NCBI RefSeq assembly: GCF_003473295.1
Contig: NZ_QRMP01000014.1
Span: 1-64,000, forward strand
Direction of reading: 5' to 3'
DNA: 64,000 nucleotides
Source: Parabacteroides sp. AM08-6
Lineage (GTDB): Bacteria > Bacteroidota > Bacteroidia > Bacteroidales > Tannerellaceae
A program made the translations under genes and the position numbers. The notes below the pieces were generated by a model. The model saw only the letters and a list, made by a program, of their open reading frames with translations. It had not been told where the DNA came from and did no database searches. This document shows, piece after piece, positions 1 to 8,748 of the stretch; the stretch's first letter is position 1; each line of letters begins with the position of its first letter.

Positions 1-16
1 GCTGAGCTAGCGAATC
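1..16 (-). tRNA. 5' end of a tRNA gene, cut by the window edge
   Basis: Read on the minus strand, bases 16 to 1 give GATTCGC-TA-GCTC-AGC, which fits a 7-base acceptor strand, positions 8 and 9, a D-stem and the start of a D-loop. A consensus promoter sits just upstream (47-77), leaving a leader of roughly 24 bases. The anticodon lies outside the window, so the amino acid cannot be named. Confidence 0.7.
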
Positions 17-46
17 ATCCGGTGCGTTACTTCTGTAATGCAGGTG

Positions 47-77
47 CAAAGATATGTACTGTTTTTATTATATGCAA
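47..77 (-). promoter_or_regulatory. Promoter of the edge tRNA
   Basis: On the minus strand there is TTG (77-75), a 20-base spacer and TATCTTTG (54-47), an exact match to the Bacteroidetes housekeeping pattern of a -33 TTG and a -7 TAnnTTTG. The same TTG-20-TATCTTTG arrangement precedes the 6S-like RNA at 59.4 kb. Transcription should start near base 40. Confidence 0.75.
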
Positions 78-166
78 GCTTTACGTTTTTTTATTCATAA
101 CTTTTATTGAAGGAACAGAGAAAAACTCAAATATTCGTACAGCTTATGACTAACAAGCATGCCATA

Positions 167-1426
167 TCATTCCATGATTACTACTACAGGGTTATCCTCT
201 TCGCCTATTTGCTTTAACTTTTCAACTTCAGCAGGCAAGCCTGATACATTTTTATGTTCATCAAACCAGGTGAGGATATTATCAACGGATAGCAGACTGG
301 CATATTCGCCGGAGGTTGAAACAGTCAGAGGCTGCAAAGGGATAAAGTTTGTCAGGTCGTCCTCGATACCGTTGTTGGAGTCAGCTATTTTTAACTCGCC
401 TGTCGTCTTATTCAGAATTGCATTATAAGGGGTTACTTTGTTGAATACATTTATCGCAAAACGGAATAACATCAAATTACGGCTATCCAATATTTGTGTC
501 ATAAGGATTACATCCTTACGGGTTTTGTCGAAACGATCTTTGTACTCCCAATGATATTTGCCTAAATCAAATGCTTTTACCGGTATCAGGGCTGTATCTA
601 AAACTTGATAAATGGTATCATTGTATGTTGTTTTGAAAAATATATCATCTTCAATACGCCAAAGATGATTTGTGTTCACCAATGAAATAAGCCCTTTGTC
701 CGCCTCCTTAAAGTCTATAAGGTAAACACCTCCCATACCCGCTGGTGTATACGCTTTTGCAATTTCACTTTTAAGGATTGAAAATGATTGGACATTGCTA
801 ATGTCAAACTGGACACTATCCTTTTCATGAATTCCTATCTTCTTAATCAGTTCACCATCCCGAAAGAATAAAAGATATTCAGTATTACCAAATAACTCAT
901 TTGCATACTGAACTATCGTTCCATTATTCAGGAACTCAAATTCACCAGTTGGAGTTTTGTTCCCTTCCGGTATGCGCACGATGCCTCTAAAAGTGCCGTC
1001 ATCCTGATAAGTGATTAGGTTTTTATTCCAACCAGGGAAATAAATCGTGCCTGTTCGCTCATTTGTCCAATTGTCAGTTTTACTATAACCTTCTGGGTCC
1101 TCACCAACATGGCCGACTGAAGAAATGAAACGGCCGGAACGGTCGAACAACATACATTGCCTAGGAAAGGATGTAACTAATATTTTATCACCAAACAAAT
1201 GAACTGCAGGCTCTCTGCCAATCAAGCAGTTTTCATTCGTTTCCAATGGGACATAACTGATTTTATGAAAATACTCAGAGGCTTTCAAATCTGTCAGGTT
1301 TCCTAGCCCCGCTTCCACCGGAACAACATCAAACTTTTTTGTATCCGGGCTTGTTTGTGTATTACAGGAAAGCAAAAAAACAGAAATACATACACACGAA
1401 ATTGCAGCTTTACATTTATTCTTCAT
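167..1426 (-). CDS. 6-bladed beta-propeller lipoprotein
   Basis: 419 residues. The N-terminus is a lipoprotein signal (hydrophobic stretch ending LLSC, Cys21), so the product is probably anchored in a membrane facing the periplasm or outside. The body has features of the Bacteroidetes 6-bladed beta-propeller family: the early KISYVPLET motif, then recurring segments such as LFDRSGRFISSVGHVGEDPEGY, shortened here to its key part GRFISSVG. The start ATG overlaps the stop of the M56 gene by 4 bases (1423-1426), so translation is probably coupled and both belong to the BlaI-controlled operon. Ligand unknown. Confidence 0.75.
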   Translation of the reverse strand: MKNKCKAAISCVCISVFLLSCNTQTSPDTKKFDVVPVEAGLGNLTDLKASEYFHKISYVPLETNENCLIGREPAVHLFGDKILVTSFPRQCMLFDRSGRFISSVGHVGEDPEGYSKTDNWTNERTGTIYFPGWNKNLITYQDDGTFRGIVRIPEGNKTPTGEFEFLNNGTIVQYANELFGNTEYLLFFRDGELIKKIGIHEKDSVQFDISNVQSFSILKSEIAKAYTPAGMGGVYLIDFKEADKGLISLVNTNHLWRIEDDIFFKTTYNDTIYQVLDTALIPVKAFDLGKYHWEYKDRFDKTRKDVILMTQILDSRNLMLFRFAINVFNKVTPYNAILNKTTGELKIADSNNGIEDDLTNFIPLQPLTVSTSGEYASLLSVDNILTWFDEHKNVSGLPAEVEKLKQIGEEDNPVVVIME

Positions 1427-3033
1427 TTCTTCAAACTAATAATTATTACACTTCTATGTTTACATCTCTCACCATATTCCTTAACGGCATCTTCCTTTCT
1501 CAGAATAGTGATACTTGAAATTTTTGCATGGTCAATATCCCCCAATTTAGTGTCGACCATTTCTTTGCCATCTACAATCAGAATCGGTTCTCCTTCATAC
1601 GTCTTTTTATAATTTAGAAATTTGCGCTGCAGACCTTTCATTTTTTCAACTTCATATCTGGGTTGCTTGGCTGAATCGATAGCCACAACCGAGAGAGGAT
1701 TTCCTTTTAATTTATCCGGATACACATCTTTTGTTTGAATAAGAATAACACCAGCTTCGGCTTTATCACCATAAATGGCTTTACCACTTTTTCCTTTAAG
1801 AATTGAAAAGCTCTTTACTTGGGATACATCCAGCGAGTTCAAATCAAAATCAGTTTTTTCCACATCGTCAACAATAAATAATGGTTGTTTGGATTGATTT
1901 TCTATTTTTCGAATTTTACCTTTTAAAGGAATTGTATCTTGCTTTTTAGTTACCTCTTTTTTGCTATATGCGACAACCATAGTAGTGTCGTTTGAAGCCG
2001 GAACGACCTTTTTCTTTTTTTTCTTTTCCTGATTTACATCCAATGGGGAAAGAGGATGCTCCACTGTTTCATTCATTACATTTCCACGCAAGTTCATTTG
2101 TGAAATAAAAGGAGTTTCAATCACATTGACTGCCGATATTTTCTCCAGTTCCTGTGAGATTTCCGGATGGGCAAAAGCAAGCATTGCTACCATTGCAAGC
2201 GGAAAGATATACAGATACTTCAACTTTGCGTATGGATTCGACTTTTGTTTTAACATCATAGTAATTCGTTTTTTAAGTATACTGTGATTAAAGCTATTGG
2301 CTACAGAGGTAAAACGATGTATGCCAACCGCCTTTTTTATTAATAATAATTGATACTGCCTGGCATCAATTCCATTATTTAAAACCGCTTCATCAGCTTC
2401 ATATTCGTGAATATTTTGCAATTCCTGTTTCAGTAACCAAGCTGCCGGATTAAACCAATACAAAATGGTGCACAGGCTAGCCAATAATAAATCATACGAA
2501 TGTTTGGATTGAATATGAGCCTTTTCGTGTGCCATAATTTCTTGTCCGTTTTCTTCCATATCGATTCGAGAAATTACAATATATCGACTCCAACTAAACG
2601 AGCTTATCGGCTGTTCGATTATCACCAAGCATATATTATCCGCCAATTGTTTCTTTTCTCCAGAATGAATTGTCCTGATAATTTGCCAAAGAGAATATAA
2701 AAAACGCATAGAAAAAAACAAACAACCTGCGATATAAACTAAAAATATAACGGTCAACCATACTGACAAACCGGACGGTTCAACTTCCGTATCCATCTGC
2801 TCTTGAGCCATTAGCAACAAATATTCCAAATTTTGTACCGGTCGCTGAATAACTATCGGCGTATCTGTTGCAAACCGGATAAAAGGGACAACAACCGAGA
2901 AAACGAGCAATCCTAACAAGGCAAGCCGATTAAAACGATGAAAAGTTTCACGTCCCAACAACAAGCGGTAAAACAGATAAAAAACCACCAGACAAATTGC
3001 CGACTTCAGAATGAATACTAAAAATGTTCCCAT
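1423..3033 (-). CDS. M56 (BlaR1/MecR1-like) membrane metallopeptidase with two C-terminal plug-like repeats
   Basis: 536 residues from the ATG at 3033; the frame is open to 3078, but that would overlap blaI, so I prefer 3033, 22 bases after the blaI stop. Membrane segments lie near residues 3-27, 38-55, 90-108 and 285-305. The zinc site is HEKAH at about 169-173 with the EADEAV segment some 40 residues later, as in M56 sensors that cleave the paired BlaI repressor. The C-terminal part has no penicillin-binding domain. It has instead two related segments (about 390-445 and 475-530), each with IVD near the start and a SILK/TILR motif, like a TonB plug. Signal sensed unknown. Confidence 0.8.
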   Translation of the reverse strand: MGTFLVFILKSAICLVVFYLFYRLLLGRETFHRFNRLALLGLLVFSVVVPFIRFATDTPIVIQRPVQNLEYLLLMAQEQMDTEVEPSGLSVWLTVIFLVYIAGCLFFSMRFLYSLWQIIRTIHSGEKKQLADNICLVIIEQPISSFSWSRYIVISRIDMEENGQEIMAHEKAHIQSKHSYDLLLASLCTILYWFNPAAWLLKQELQNIHEYEADEAVLNNGIDARQYQLLLIKKAVGIHRFTSVANSFNHSILKKRITMMLKQKSNPYAKLKYLYIFPLAMVAMLAFAHPEISQELEKISAVNVIETPFISQMNLRGNVMNETVEHPLSPLDVNQEKKKKKKVVPASNDTTMVVAYSKKEVTKKQDTIPLKGKIRKIENQSKQPLFIVDDVEKTDFDLNSLDVSQVKSFSILKGKSGKAIYGDKAEAGVILIQTKDVYPDKLKGNPLSVVAIDSAKQPRYEVEKMKGLQRKFLNYKKTYEGEPILIVDGKEMVDTKLGDIDHAKISSITILRKEDAVKEYGERCKHRSVIIISLKK

Positions 3034-3055
3034 ACTTTCATGCTTCTTTTCGAGT

Positions 3056-3421
3056 TTACTTACTATGCACTTGTTCAACTTCTTGTATAAGTCGCTTCAG
3101 TTCATCTACCGAAATTTCCTCTTCTTTGACTAATGAAGAAATCGCTCCCAAGTAAGAATTATTGAAATACTTTGCAACGACATTCTTTAAAGTACCCTTA
3201 CTGTATTCCTCTTCTGTGACGGAAGCATAATATTGATAGGTATTTCCATATATATGATGATTCAGAAAACCTTTTTCTTCAAGTCCGCGGACAATTGTTG
3301 ATAAGGTATTGAAATGTGGTTTCGGTTCATCATAATAACCAAGTAGTTGTTTCACAAACATAGGTCCTTTTTCCCAGAAAAAGCCCATTATTTCTTCCTC
3401 TTTTGCAGTTAGTCGTTTCAT
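3056..3421 (-). CDS. BlaI/MecI/CopY family repressor
   Basis: 121 residues from ATG 3421 (MKRLTAKEEEIM). The frame remains open upstream to 3511, but that stretch holds the two operator dyads, so the shorter start is right. It is a winged-helix repressor: LTAKEEEIMGFFWEKGPMF matches the family's first helices and the HFNTLSTIVRGLEEKG segment is the recognition helix. The C-terminal half is the dimerisation part. It is first in an operon with the M56 peptidase and the beta-propeller lipoprotein and should repress its own operon until the peptidase is triggered. Confidence 0.85.
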   Translation of the reverse strand: MKRLTAKEEEIMGFFWEKGPMFVKQLLGYYDEPKPHFNTLSTIVRGLEEKGFLNHHIYGNTYQYYASVTEEEYSKGTLKNVVAKYFNNSYLGAISSLVKEEEISVDELKRLIQEVEQVHSK

Positions 3422-3443
3422 CTGTATTATTTTTTCAACAAAT

Positions 3444-3462
3444 AAACTACTTTTTTTAGTTT
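3444..3462. promoter_or_regulatory. BlaI-type operator dyad 1
   Basis: AAACTA, 7 bases, TAGTTT: a 19-bp dyad 23 bp upstream of the blaI ATG. An identical dyad (in opposite reading of the spacer) lies at 3486-3504, centre to centre 42 bp, four helical turns. Position and symmetry fit the repressor's own operator. Confidence 0.7.
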
Positions 3463-3485
3463 TAGAACTAACGCAACTAGTTAAT

Positions 3486-3504
3486 AAACTAAAAAAAGTA
3501 GTTT
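3486..3504. promoter_or_regulatory. BlaI-type operator dyad 2
   Basis: AAACTA, 7 bases (A-rich), TAGTTT. Together with dyad 1 it also forms a longer perfect 19-bp inverted repeat about the palindrome AACTAGTT at 3475-3482. Confidence 0.7.
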
Positions 3505-3547
3505 TTCTCATTTTTCATCAAATTCTGAATTTGTATGGTCGCAGTTT

Positions 3548-4252
3548 TTATTCTAGCGTTGTATAAACAGTTGCATCCACTGCATGGGAAAGTATATAAG
3601 CGGCAGGGGTCGCATTGGAAGCCGAATAACCTTTCTTCAATTCTGTTATAACACTAGCTTTGCCTGCACCCAAAACAGGTACTAAAAGTGGAGAATCATT
3701 TAATATCAGCGGACCTGTCATAGTAATCCGGTATTGATGAGACTCCGGATGTTGAGAAACTGCATAATTCCGGCTATCCGTCAGAAGCGGTAACGTATCC
3801 GGAAAAATAGAGGCTGTATGCGCATCGCCACCGATACCAAGGATAATACAGTCAAAATAAGGAAGCTGTCCGTGACGTGGAAGAAATTCTTTCACGATAC
3901 GCGAATAGCGCATCGCTTCAGTACCCGGTTCTACTTCCCCATGGATACGATGCACATGTTCTTCAGGAATATCCAATGGTTTAAAAAGCAAATCATTGGC
4001 ATGACCATAATTACTGTCGGGATCCGTGGGAGGTACACAACGTTCGTCTACCCAGAAAAAACGAATATTATTCCAATTGATTTTATTCCGATATTCGTCC
4101 ACCCAGAGAACAAACATCTTTTTCGCCGTTTCACCCCCCGAAAGGGCCAAATTGAAAGGCACGCCATCACCCTTCCGGTCCATGTACTGCATCAAGCAGG
4201 AAGTCATTGACCGGAGAGCATCTTTACTCTCTTTAAAATTTTCTATTATCAT
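3548..4252 (-). CDS. pgl: 6-phosphogluconolactonase
   Basis: 234 residues, a normal length for the NagB/DevB-type lactonase. It hydrolyses 6-phosphoglucono-1,5-lactone to 6-phosphogluconate, the second step of the oxidative pentose phosphate pathway, in the cytosol. Motifs seen: NLALSGGETAKKMF near the N-terminus (phosphate-binding SGG), FFWVDERCVPP, and CIILGIGGDAHTASIFP. It is the last gene of the gnd-zwf-pgl run, 18 bases after zwf. Confidence 0.93.
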   Translation of the reverse strand: MIIENFKESKDALRSMTSCLMQYMDRKGDGVPFNLALSGGETAKKMFVLWVDEYRNKINWNNIRFFWVDERCVPPTDPDSNYGHANDLLFKPLDIPEEHVHRIHGEVEPGTEAMRYSRIVKEFLPRHGQLPYFDCIILGIGGDAHTASIFPDTLPLLTDSRNYAVSQHPESHQYRITMTGPLILNDSPLLVPVLGAGKASVITELKKGYSASNATPAAYILSHAVDATVYTTLE

Positions 4253-4270
4253 ATTATTTTGCTTTTATCA

Positions 4271-5740
4271 TTATCCACAAGACCGACAAGGGCAATCCTT
4301 CGGAACCATCCCTAATTTAGCTTTTTCAATAGGACCATTCTGGCCAGGTTCGTAAAAAAAGAGATTTTTATCACCTTCGTCTTTCCAGTGATGAAGGATA
4401 GGATCAATAAGCCTCCAACTAGCCTCCAAAGCATCGCTGCGAGCATACAAAGTTGAATCGCCCAACATGGCATCCAATAATAAACGTTCATAGGCATCAG
4501 GCAAATAACCTTTCGAAAGTGAATCATAACGAAAATCCATCCCAACCTGCTTAACAGTAAAGCCAGCTCCAGGCATTTTCAGACCGAATTTAAGCGTAAT
4601 ACTCTCGTTCGGTTGAATACGGATAATCAATTTATTACAAGATCCTCCCGAACATTGTCCGGCAAAAAGCTGGTGAGGTGTCGATTTGAAATTCACAACT
4701 ATTTCAGAAGTTTTTTCCGGTAATTTTTTTCCGGTAAAGATGTAGAACGGGACATCACTCCAACGCCAGTTATCAATAAACATCTTCATAGCGACATACG
4801 TCTCGGTTGTCGAGTCGGGAGCGACATTCTTCTCTTCCCGGTAACCTTCGTACTGACCACGAACAATAAGATTATCCATATCATGCGTTTTATACGGACG
4901 CAGGGCACGGAATACTTTCACAATCTCATCCCGAATCGGTTCCGGGTCGAATACGGAGGGCGATTCCATTGCCGTAAAAGCCATCAATTGCATCAAATGA
5001 TTTTGAATCATATCACGCAAAGCTCCAGCACCATCATAATATTTTCCCCGATTTTCGACTCCCAATGTTTCGGATGCGCTAATTTCGATGGAATCGATAT
5101 AGTTCCGGTTCCAAAGTGGTTCGAATATACCGTTGGAAAAACGAAGTACCAGAATATTTTGAACCGTTTCTTTTCCTAAATAATGGTCGATACGATAAAT
5201 CTCCTGTTCATCGAATATCCTACATAAATGCTTATTCAGGCGCTGAGCCGATTCAAGACTTGTACCAAACGGCTTTTCGACGATAACCCGGCGCCAACCA
5301 TCCGGTTCTTCCGGAACATTCAATCCATTCTCTTTCAGACAAGTCGGAATAAGTTCGTACATCAAAGGCGGTGTAGCCAGATAATAGATAATCTTATCCG
5401 GCAATTGTTCTTCCCGACGCAGTGTATGGATACGCTCCTTCAGTTTAAAATACTCAGCGGAATTTGTCGAGTCAAAAGCCTGGTAAAACACACGTTTCAA
5501 AAAATTATCCAATTCTTTTTCATCTATCTCCTTTTTTTTCAGAGCGTCGATAATATGTTCTTTTTCGAATGCGCGATATTCATCGTCAGTATATTCCGTA
5601 CGGGCTGCACCAAGAATGCAAAAACGTTCGGGCAACAATTCCCGTAAATGCAATTCATAAAGAGAAGGAAGCAATTTGCGCCCCGTCAGGTCGCCGGAAG
5701 CTCCGAATATAACTAATAATTGATTACTTGCAGTTTTCAT
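4271..5740 (-). CDS. zwf: Glucose-6-phosphate 1-dehydrogenase
   Basis: 489 residues from ATG 5740. An in-frame extension to 5860 would run into gnd and is rejected; a strong Shine-Dalgarno (AGAGGAGG) sits just before 5740, which is rare in this phylum. The N-terminal NAD(P) fold carries VIFGASGDLTGRKLLPSL (GASGDLxxRK), and the substrate site has RIDHYLGKETVQN. It oxidises glucose 6-phosphate with NADP+ to give NADPH. The extreme C-terminus ends DCPCRSCG, a cysteine-rich tail. It starts 13 bases after gnd. Confidence 0.95.
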   Translation of the reverse strand: MKTASNQLLVIFGASGDLTGRKLLPSLYELHLRELLPERFCILGAARTEYTDDEYRAFEKEHIIDALKKKEIDEKELDNFLKRVFYQAFDSTNSAEYFKLKERIHTLRREEQLPDKIIYYLATPPLMYELIPTCLKENGLNVPEEPDGWRRVIVEKPFGTSLESAQRLNKHLCRIFDEQEIYRIDHYLGKETVQNILVLRFSNGIFEPLWNRNYIDSIEISASETLGVENRGKYYDGAGALRDMIQNHLMQLMAFTAMESPSVFDPEPIRDEIVKVFRALRPYKTHDMDNLIVRGQYEGYREEKNVAPDSTTETYVAMKMFIDNWRWSDVPFYIFTGKKLPEKTSEIVVNFKSTPHQLFAGQCSGGSCNKLIIRIQPNESITLKFGLKMPGAGFTVKQVGMDFRYDSLSKGYLPDAYERLLLDAMLGDSTLYARSDALEASWRLIDPILHHWKDEGDKNLFFYEPGQNGPIEKAKLGMVPKDCPCRSCG

Positions 5741-5753
5741 TTTTCCTCCTCTG

Positions 5754-7205
5754 TTAAGCATTATAAGTTCCAGAAACAGTACTTCCTCCTTCACCGGTCC
5801 AATTAGTATGGAAAAAATGTCCACGTTCGTAATCCGTTCTCTCATAAGTATGTGCACCAAAATAATCGCGTTGTGCCTGAATTAAATTTGCCGAAGAATG
5901 CAAGGTTCGCAAACCGTCAAAATAATTCAATGCCGAACTCATAGCCGGTAAGGCCACCCCGCTTAAAGCCCCTTCAGCTACAACTTTACGCCAAGATAAC
6001 AACGACAATTGTATTTTACTACGAAAAAAGTCATCGAACAGTAAATTTTCTAACTCCGGATTTTTTGTATACGCTTCCGTTATCTTTTGGAGAAAAGCGG
6101 AACGAATGATACAGCCTTTACGCCAAATACGAGCAATCGTTCCGAAATCCAAGTTCCATCCATAATGCTCGGAAGCACGACGTATCAACGAAAAGCCTTG
6201 TGCATAAGAAATCAGTTTAGCTGCATACAATGCTTGGCGAACTTCTTCTATATAAAGATTTTCGTTTACTTCCACTTGTTCGGGATATAATCCTGAAGCT
6301 TTTTTGCGTTCGGCATATAAAGCGGACAGCAAACGAGCATAAACAGCCTCTGTTATCAGTGTTAACGGGTCATTCTCATCCATAGCAGCAAGAGCACTCC
6401 ACTTACCAGTTCCTTTTTGTCCGGCAATATCGAGAATTTTATCCAGAAGCGGTTTGCCATCTTCATCCCGGAAACGGAGAATATTTGCTGTGATTTCAAT
6501 TAGAAAACTATCCAGTTCACCTCCATTCCATTCATCAAAAACAACGGCTAAAGCGTCATTATCCAATCCCTTACGATGTTTAAGCAAAGCATAAGCCTCG
6601 GATATAAGTTGCATATCACCATATTCGATACCATTATGAACCATTTTCACAAAATGTCCGGCACCACCGCTACCAATCCATTCACAACAAGGAGTTCCAT
6701 CATCCAACTTCGCTGAAATTCCCTGTAATATATCTTTCACCAACGGCCAAGCTTCTGGAGCTCCTCCGGGCATGACAGAAGGACCATGCAAAGCACCTTC
6801 TTCCCCACCCGATATACCGGTCCCGACAAAATAGATACCTTTTTCCTGCAACTGCATCACACGGCGTTCAGTGTCATGGAAATCAGAGTTACCACCATCA
6901 ATAATCACATCACCGGGTGAAAGATAAGGAACAAGTTGGCTTATCAACTCGTCCACCGGAGCTCCAGCTTTTACCATCATCATGATGATATGAGGGCGTT
7001 TCACCGATTCGACTAATTGTTCGATAGAATGTGTGCCAATAAAATGTTTTCCTTTTCCACGTCCTTTAATAAAACTCTCTACGACACCTTCCTCACCGGG
7101 AAAATTCCGATTATATACTGCTACAGTAAAGCCTTTGCTTTCCATATTTAATGCCAGGTTCTCGCCCATTACGGCCAGACCTATTAATCCAATATCTGCT
7201 TTCAT
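5754..7205 (-). CDS. gnd: 6-phosphogluconate dehydrogenase, decarboxylating
   Basis: 483 residues, the long (about 470-480) NADP-type form. It turns 6-phosphogluconate into ribulose 5-phosphate, CO2 and NADPH. The nucleotide fold begins GLIGLAVMGENLALN (GxAxMGxN), the GGSDFHDT-like element is seen as IIDGGNSDFHDTERR, the catalytic stretch is GSGGAGHFVKMVHNGIEYGD and the C-terminal domain ends with the usual R-x-R-x-x-x-G-x-x-x-H-T-x-W run. It lies 11 bases after the RclA-like gene and 13 before zwf, so the four are very likely one transcript. Confidence 0.96.
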   Translation of the reverse strand: MKADIGLIGLAVMGENLALNMESKGFTVAVYNRNFPGEEGVVESFIKGRGKGKHFIGTHSIEQLVESVKRPHIIMMMVKAGAPVDELISQLVPYLSPGDVIIDGGNSDFHDTERRVMQLQEKGIYFVGTGISGGEEGALHGPSVMPGGAPEAWPLVKDILQGISAKLDDGTPCCEWIGSGGAGHFVKMVHNGIEYGDMQLISEAYALLKHRKGLDNDALAVVFDEWNGGELDSFLIEITANILRFRDEDGKPLLDKILDIAGQKGTGKWSALAAMDENDPLTLITEAVYARLLSALYAERKKASGLYPEQVEVNENLYIEEVRQALYAAKLISYAQGFSLIRRASEHYGWNLDFGTIARIWRKGCIIRSAFLQKITEAYTKNPELENLLFDDFFRSKIQLSLLSWRKVVAEGALSGVALPAMSSALNYFDGLRTLHSSANLIQAQRDYFGAHTYERTDYERGHFFHTNWTGEGGSTVSGTYNA

Positions 7206-7216
7206 ATTTATGTTTT

Positions 7217-8596
7217 TTATTTTATACTTGAATATAAATCATTTAGAGATTCACTCATCGAAGGATGGGTGAATATATTATCCCGGAGATATACATAATT
7301 ATTATTCATACGCATGGCCAATGATACTATATTGATAACTTCACTGGATTCTGCACAGAAAAGCGTACATCCCAGGATTTGGTTTGTGTCTGCATCAATG
7401 ACCGTTTTCAATAATCCATCTGTTTGCCCGACAGTAAGCGTCCGGGGCATTGAAGCCGCCAATATTTTACCAACCTTTATATTGCGTCCCGTATGACGGG
7501 CCTGTTCTTCAGTCATACCGACATGCGACAAAGGCGGATCGATAAAGACAGAATAGGCAATTGCTTCCCGATCACCTGTATTCCGGCGGTCGTTTCCAAA
7601 AAGCTCGTCACGAATAATCCGGTAATCATCCAACGAGAGATAGGTGAATTGTAATCCACCACGAACATCCCCAATCGCCCAAATATTGTTGACACTAGTA
7701 TGTAAATGATCATCCACCTCGATTGCACCTCGTTCCGTCAGTTTAACACCAACAGCTTCGAGATTCAATCCTTCGGTATTCGGGCGACGTCCGGTTGCCA
7801 ATAAGACAGCATCTGCTTCTACACGGGTTGTCTCTCCATTCTGAGCATTCCGGTAAATAATTGTTGCTTTATCCGCATCATGTTCTATTTCCTGTACAAT
7901 TGCATTTAATTGAATAGAAATACCTTTTTTCTCCAAAACAGCTTTAACGGCCTCGGCAATGTCCCGATCTTCCCGAGGAATAAATTTATCTCCATCTTCC
8001 AAAACGGTCACTTTACTTCCGAAGTTCGCAAAAATAGAAGCGAACTCAAGACCGATATAGCCACCTCCAACAATAGTCAGATGACGAGGCAATTTATCCA
8101 ATTCCATAATGGATGTACTGGTATAAATAAACGGATTATCCGATACACCTTTTATCGGGGGAATAACAGTAGTAGCCCCGGTATTAATAAAAATCTTTTC
8201 TCCTTCAAGTACAAAAGTTTCACTCTCAGTCCGGACTTCTATTTCTGAAAGAGAACGGAATGATGCAATTCCTGTATAAACAGTTACCGTATCTTTTGTA
8301 TCCAGATTTTCAAAATTTTTCCGGCGGAGCATAGAGGTTATATTTCTTTTCTCCTCTATTGCCTGATGAAAAGCATTCGCGTATTGTTCAAAAGTAGTAA
8401 ATTCGTGATAATGAGCCGTCTGTGACAAATGTACCAGCAACTTGGTCGGAATACATCCGATATTTATACAAGTTCCTCCATACATAGAACTCGAACGCTC
8501 AATGACAGCTACGCTCCATCCACGATTCCCTAAATCGGCTGCCAACGTTTTACCACCTTTTCCAAATCCAATAATAATTGCATCATACTTTTTCAT
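7217..8596 (-). CDS. rclA: RclA-like flavoprotein disulfide reductase
   Basis: 459 residues of the pyridine nucleotide-disulfide oxidoreductase family. FAD-binding IIGFGKGGKTLAADL, the redox-active GGTCINIGCIPTKLLV (CxxxxC), NAD(P)-binding IVGGGYIGLEFASIFANFGS, and the C-terminal THPSMSESLNDLY with the catalytic His-Pro. Whole segments (NIGCIPTK, FANFGSKVTVLE, GGLQFTYLSLDDYRI, IFTHPSMSESLNDL) match what I recall of E. coli RclA, a reductase for hypothiocyanous acid also reported as a copper reductase, more closely than lipoamide dehydrogenase or MerA (no N-terminal metal domain). A Shine-Dalgarno AGGAGG lies at 8606-8611. Two AraC regulators lie upstream, as rclR does in E. coli. Symbol by similarity only. 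Confidence 0.8.
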   Translation of the reverse strand: MKKYDAIIIGFGKGGKTLAADLGNRGWSVAVIERSSSMYGGTCINIGCIPTKLLVHLSQTAHYHEFTTFEQYANAFHQAIEEKRNITSMLRRKNFENLDTKDTVTVYTGIASFRSLSEIEVRTESETFVLEGEKIFINTGATTVIPPIKGVSDNPFIYTSTSIMELDKLPRHLTIVGGGYIGLEFASIFANFGSKVTVLEDGDKFIPREDRDIAEAVKAVLEKKGISIQLNAIVQEIEHDADKATIIYRNAQNGETTRVEADAVLLATGRRPNTEGLNLEAVGVKLTERGAIEVDDHLHTSVNNIWAIGDVRGGLQFTYLSLDDYRIIRDELFGNDRRNTGDREAIAYSVFIDPPLSHVGMTEEQARHTGRNIKVGKILAASMPRTLTVGQTDGLLKTVIDADTNQILGCTLFCAESSEVINIVSLAMRMNNNYVYLRDNIFTHPSMSESLNDLYSSIK

Positions 8597-8685
8597 TTTC
8601 AGTCATCCTCCTTTTAGTTTTACTATTTAAGAAACATTTCTTTTAAGTCAATTGTTTCCAATATTTCATCTGTTTTTTTATTCTA

Positions 8686-8693
8686 CAAAAATA
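8686..8693 (-). promoter_or_regulatory. -7 element upstream of the rclA-like gene
   Basis: TATTTTTG on the minus strand, about 90 bases before the start codon. I see no TTG at the -33 position, which would suit an activator-dependent promoter. An inverted repeat GAAACA...TGTTTC lies downstream within about 8630-8660. Confidence 0.4.
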
Positions 8694-8748
8694 CAGACAC
8701 CTTAAAATTCAGAGGATACTGATTTTCCTTTTAAGTTGGCAATTTTCC

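Noticed and set aside
3422..3511. Longer N-terminus for BlaI
   Set aside because: Would translate the operator dyads; residues match no family member.
5741..5860. Longer N-terminus for glucose-6-phosphate dehydrogenase
   Set aside because: Overlaps the end of gnd; a strong Shine-Dalgarno marks the start at 5740.
7217..8596. Dihydrolipoamide dehydrogenase or mercuric reductase
   Set aside because: No 2-oxoacid dehydrogenase genes or mer genes nearby, no N-terminal metal-binding domain, and closer motif agreement with RclA.
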